Below, piece by piece: positions 5,664 through 5,912 of a stretch of DNA of 5,912 nucleotides. The number at the start of each line of letters is the position of its first letter. Position 1 is the first letter of the stretch. Source of the DNA: Flavobacteriales bacterium (GTDB taxonomy: Bacteria; Bacteroidota; Bacteroidia; Flavobacteriales_D; Crocinitomicaceae); NCBI GenBank assembly GCA_947462695.1, contig CANHQC010000131.1, forward strand, positions 1 through 5,912, in the 5' to 3' direction. The notes below the pieces were generated by a model. The model did no database searches. It was not told the DNA's origin and worked only from the letters and a program-made list of their open reading frames with translations. A program made the position numbers and the translations under genes.

Positions 5664-5912
5664 TTAAGAGAGGTACTTTGTAGCTTCTCGAAGCGCAAGT
5701 CCTTTCAATTGTTGGTCTGTTGTAATTTTCCTTACTTCATCGGGATGAATCCTTGCCAATTGACGCAGACTCCAACCGATTGCTTTTTGAATAAAGAATT
5801 CTTTTTCATGCTTGAGTACTTCAATACATGATATGAGTTGTTGGATGTTCGTTTTGTGTTTACGTTTCAGTTGATAGATTAAACATGACCGCTTTAACCA
5901 AAGGTTGTCTGA
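5664..5912 (-). CDS. AlkD-like DNA alkylation repair protein, C-terminal fragment (5' end outside window)
   Basis: The minus strand is open from the window edge to a TAA at 5664-5666, giving the last 82 residues of a protein that starts beyond 5912. The sequence follows the C-terminal HEAT-like repeats of the AlkD family (PF08713 type): DNLWLKRSCLIYQLK, then KHEKEFFIQKAIGWSLRQLARIHPDEV, then LRE near the end. Arg8 and Trp47 of the fragment are 39 residues apart, the same spacing as Arg148 and Trp187, which I recall as DNA-contacting residues in Bacillus AlkD. That correspondence comes from memory and is not aligned here. Such proteins are glycosylases that remove positively charged alkylated bases (3-methyladenine, 7-methylguanine). 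The C-terminus stops shortly after the last helix. The gap to the gamma-CA gene is about 22-28 bp with no terminator, so read-through is likely in addition to the local promoter. Confidence 0.85.
   Translation of the reverse strand, partial: SDNLWLKRSCLIYQLKRKHKTNIQQLISCIEVLKHEKEFFIQKAIGWSLRQLARIHPDEVRKITTDQQLKGLALREATKYLS

Noticed and set aside
5651..5680. CAAAG/CTTTG inverted repeat flanking the AlkD-like stop considered as an operator
   Set aside because: The arms are only 5 bp with a 20-bp spacer, expected by chance, and one arm is already explained as part of the -7 box.
5636..5698. N-terminal extension of the gamma-CA protein to the ATG at 5698
   Set aside because: It overlaps the AlkD-like coding end by 35 bp, crosses a perfect -7 box, and adds residues ahead of the MALI start normal for the family.

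Overview
The window looks like a chromosomal segment of an AT-rich Bacteroidota bacterium, most likely Flavobacteriales. Three things point there. Start codons are preceded by A-rich leaders with no Shine-Dalgarno sequence. Promoter elements of the Bacteroidota type (TTTG near -33, TANNTTTG near -7) can be read at two places. One gene encodes a very long secreted protein with a gliding-motility/type IX secretion C-terminal domain. Family- or genus-level assignment cannot be made from the sequence alone.

Layout. Positions 1-743 (+) hold the 3' end of one OmpH/Skp-like periplasmic chaperone gene and a complete second OmpH/Skp gene in tandem. A strong intrinsic terminator (761-790) separates them from murI (805-1629, +), glutamate racemase. 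This is the right-hand part of an envelope-biogenesis neighbourhood that, from general knowledge, often reads bamA-ompH-ompH-murI in Bacteroidota. A 68-bp gap with a recognisable promoter (1649-1680) leads into a 1022-residue secreted multidomain protein (1698-4766, +). Its order is signal peptide, lamin-tail-like domain, SprB-like repeat, BIG2-like domain, five 85-residue repeats, an Ig-like domain and a T9SS C-terminal sorting domain.

The right end is a minus-strand cluster transcribed towards the adhesin: the C-terminal part of an AlkD-like DNA alkylation repair protein (5664-5912), a gamma-carbonic-anhydrase-like left-handed beta-helix protein (5111-5635) and a group III truncated haemoglobin (4770-5114). 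The last two overlap by ATGA. The adhesin and haemoglobin genes converge with only 3 bp between their stop codons.

How the genes work together. The left half serves outer-membrane protein folding and peptidoglycan precursor supply. The large protein is probably exported by T9SS and displayed on the surface. The right cluster groups a DNA repair protein with two small cytosolic proteins tied to gas or metal chemistry; any shared role is inference.

I see no wholly new system. The best unexplained signals are the A-B-A-B higher-order repeat in the adhesin, the tight terminator/murI arrangement, and the promoter embedded between the AlkD-like and gamma-CA genes, which also corrects the latter's start.
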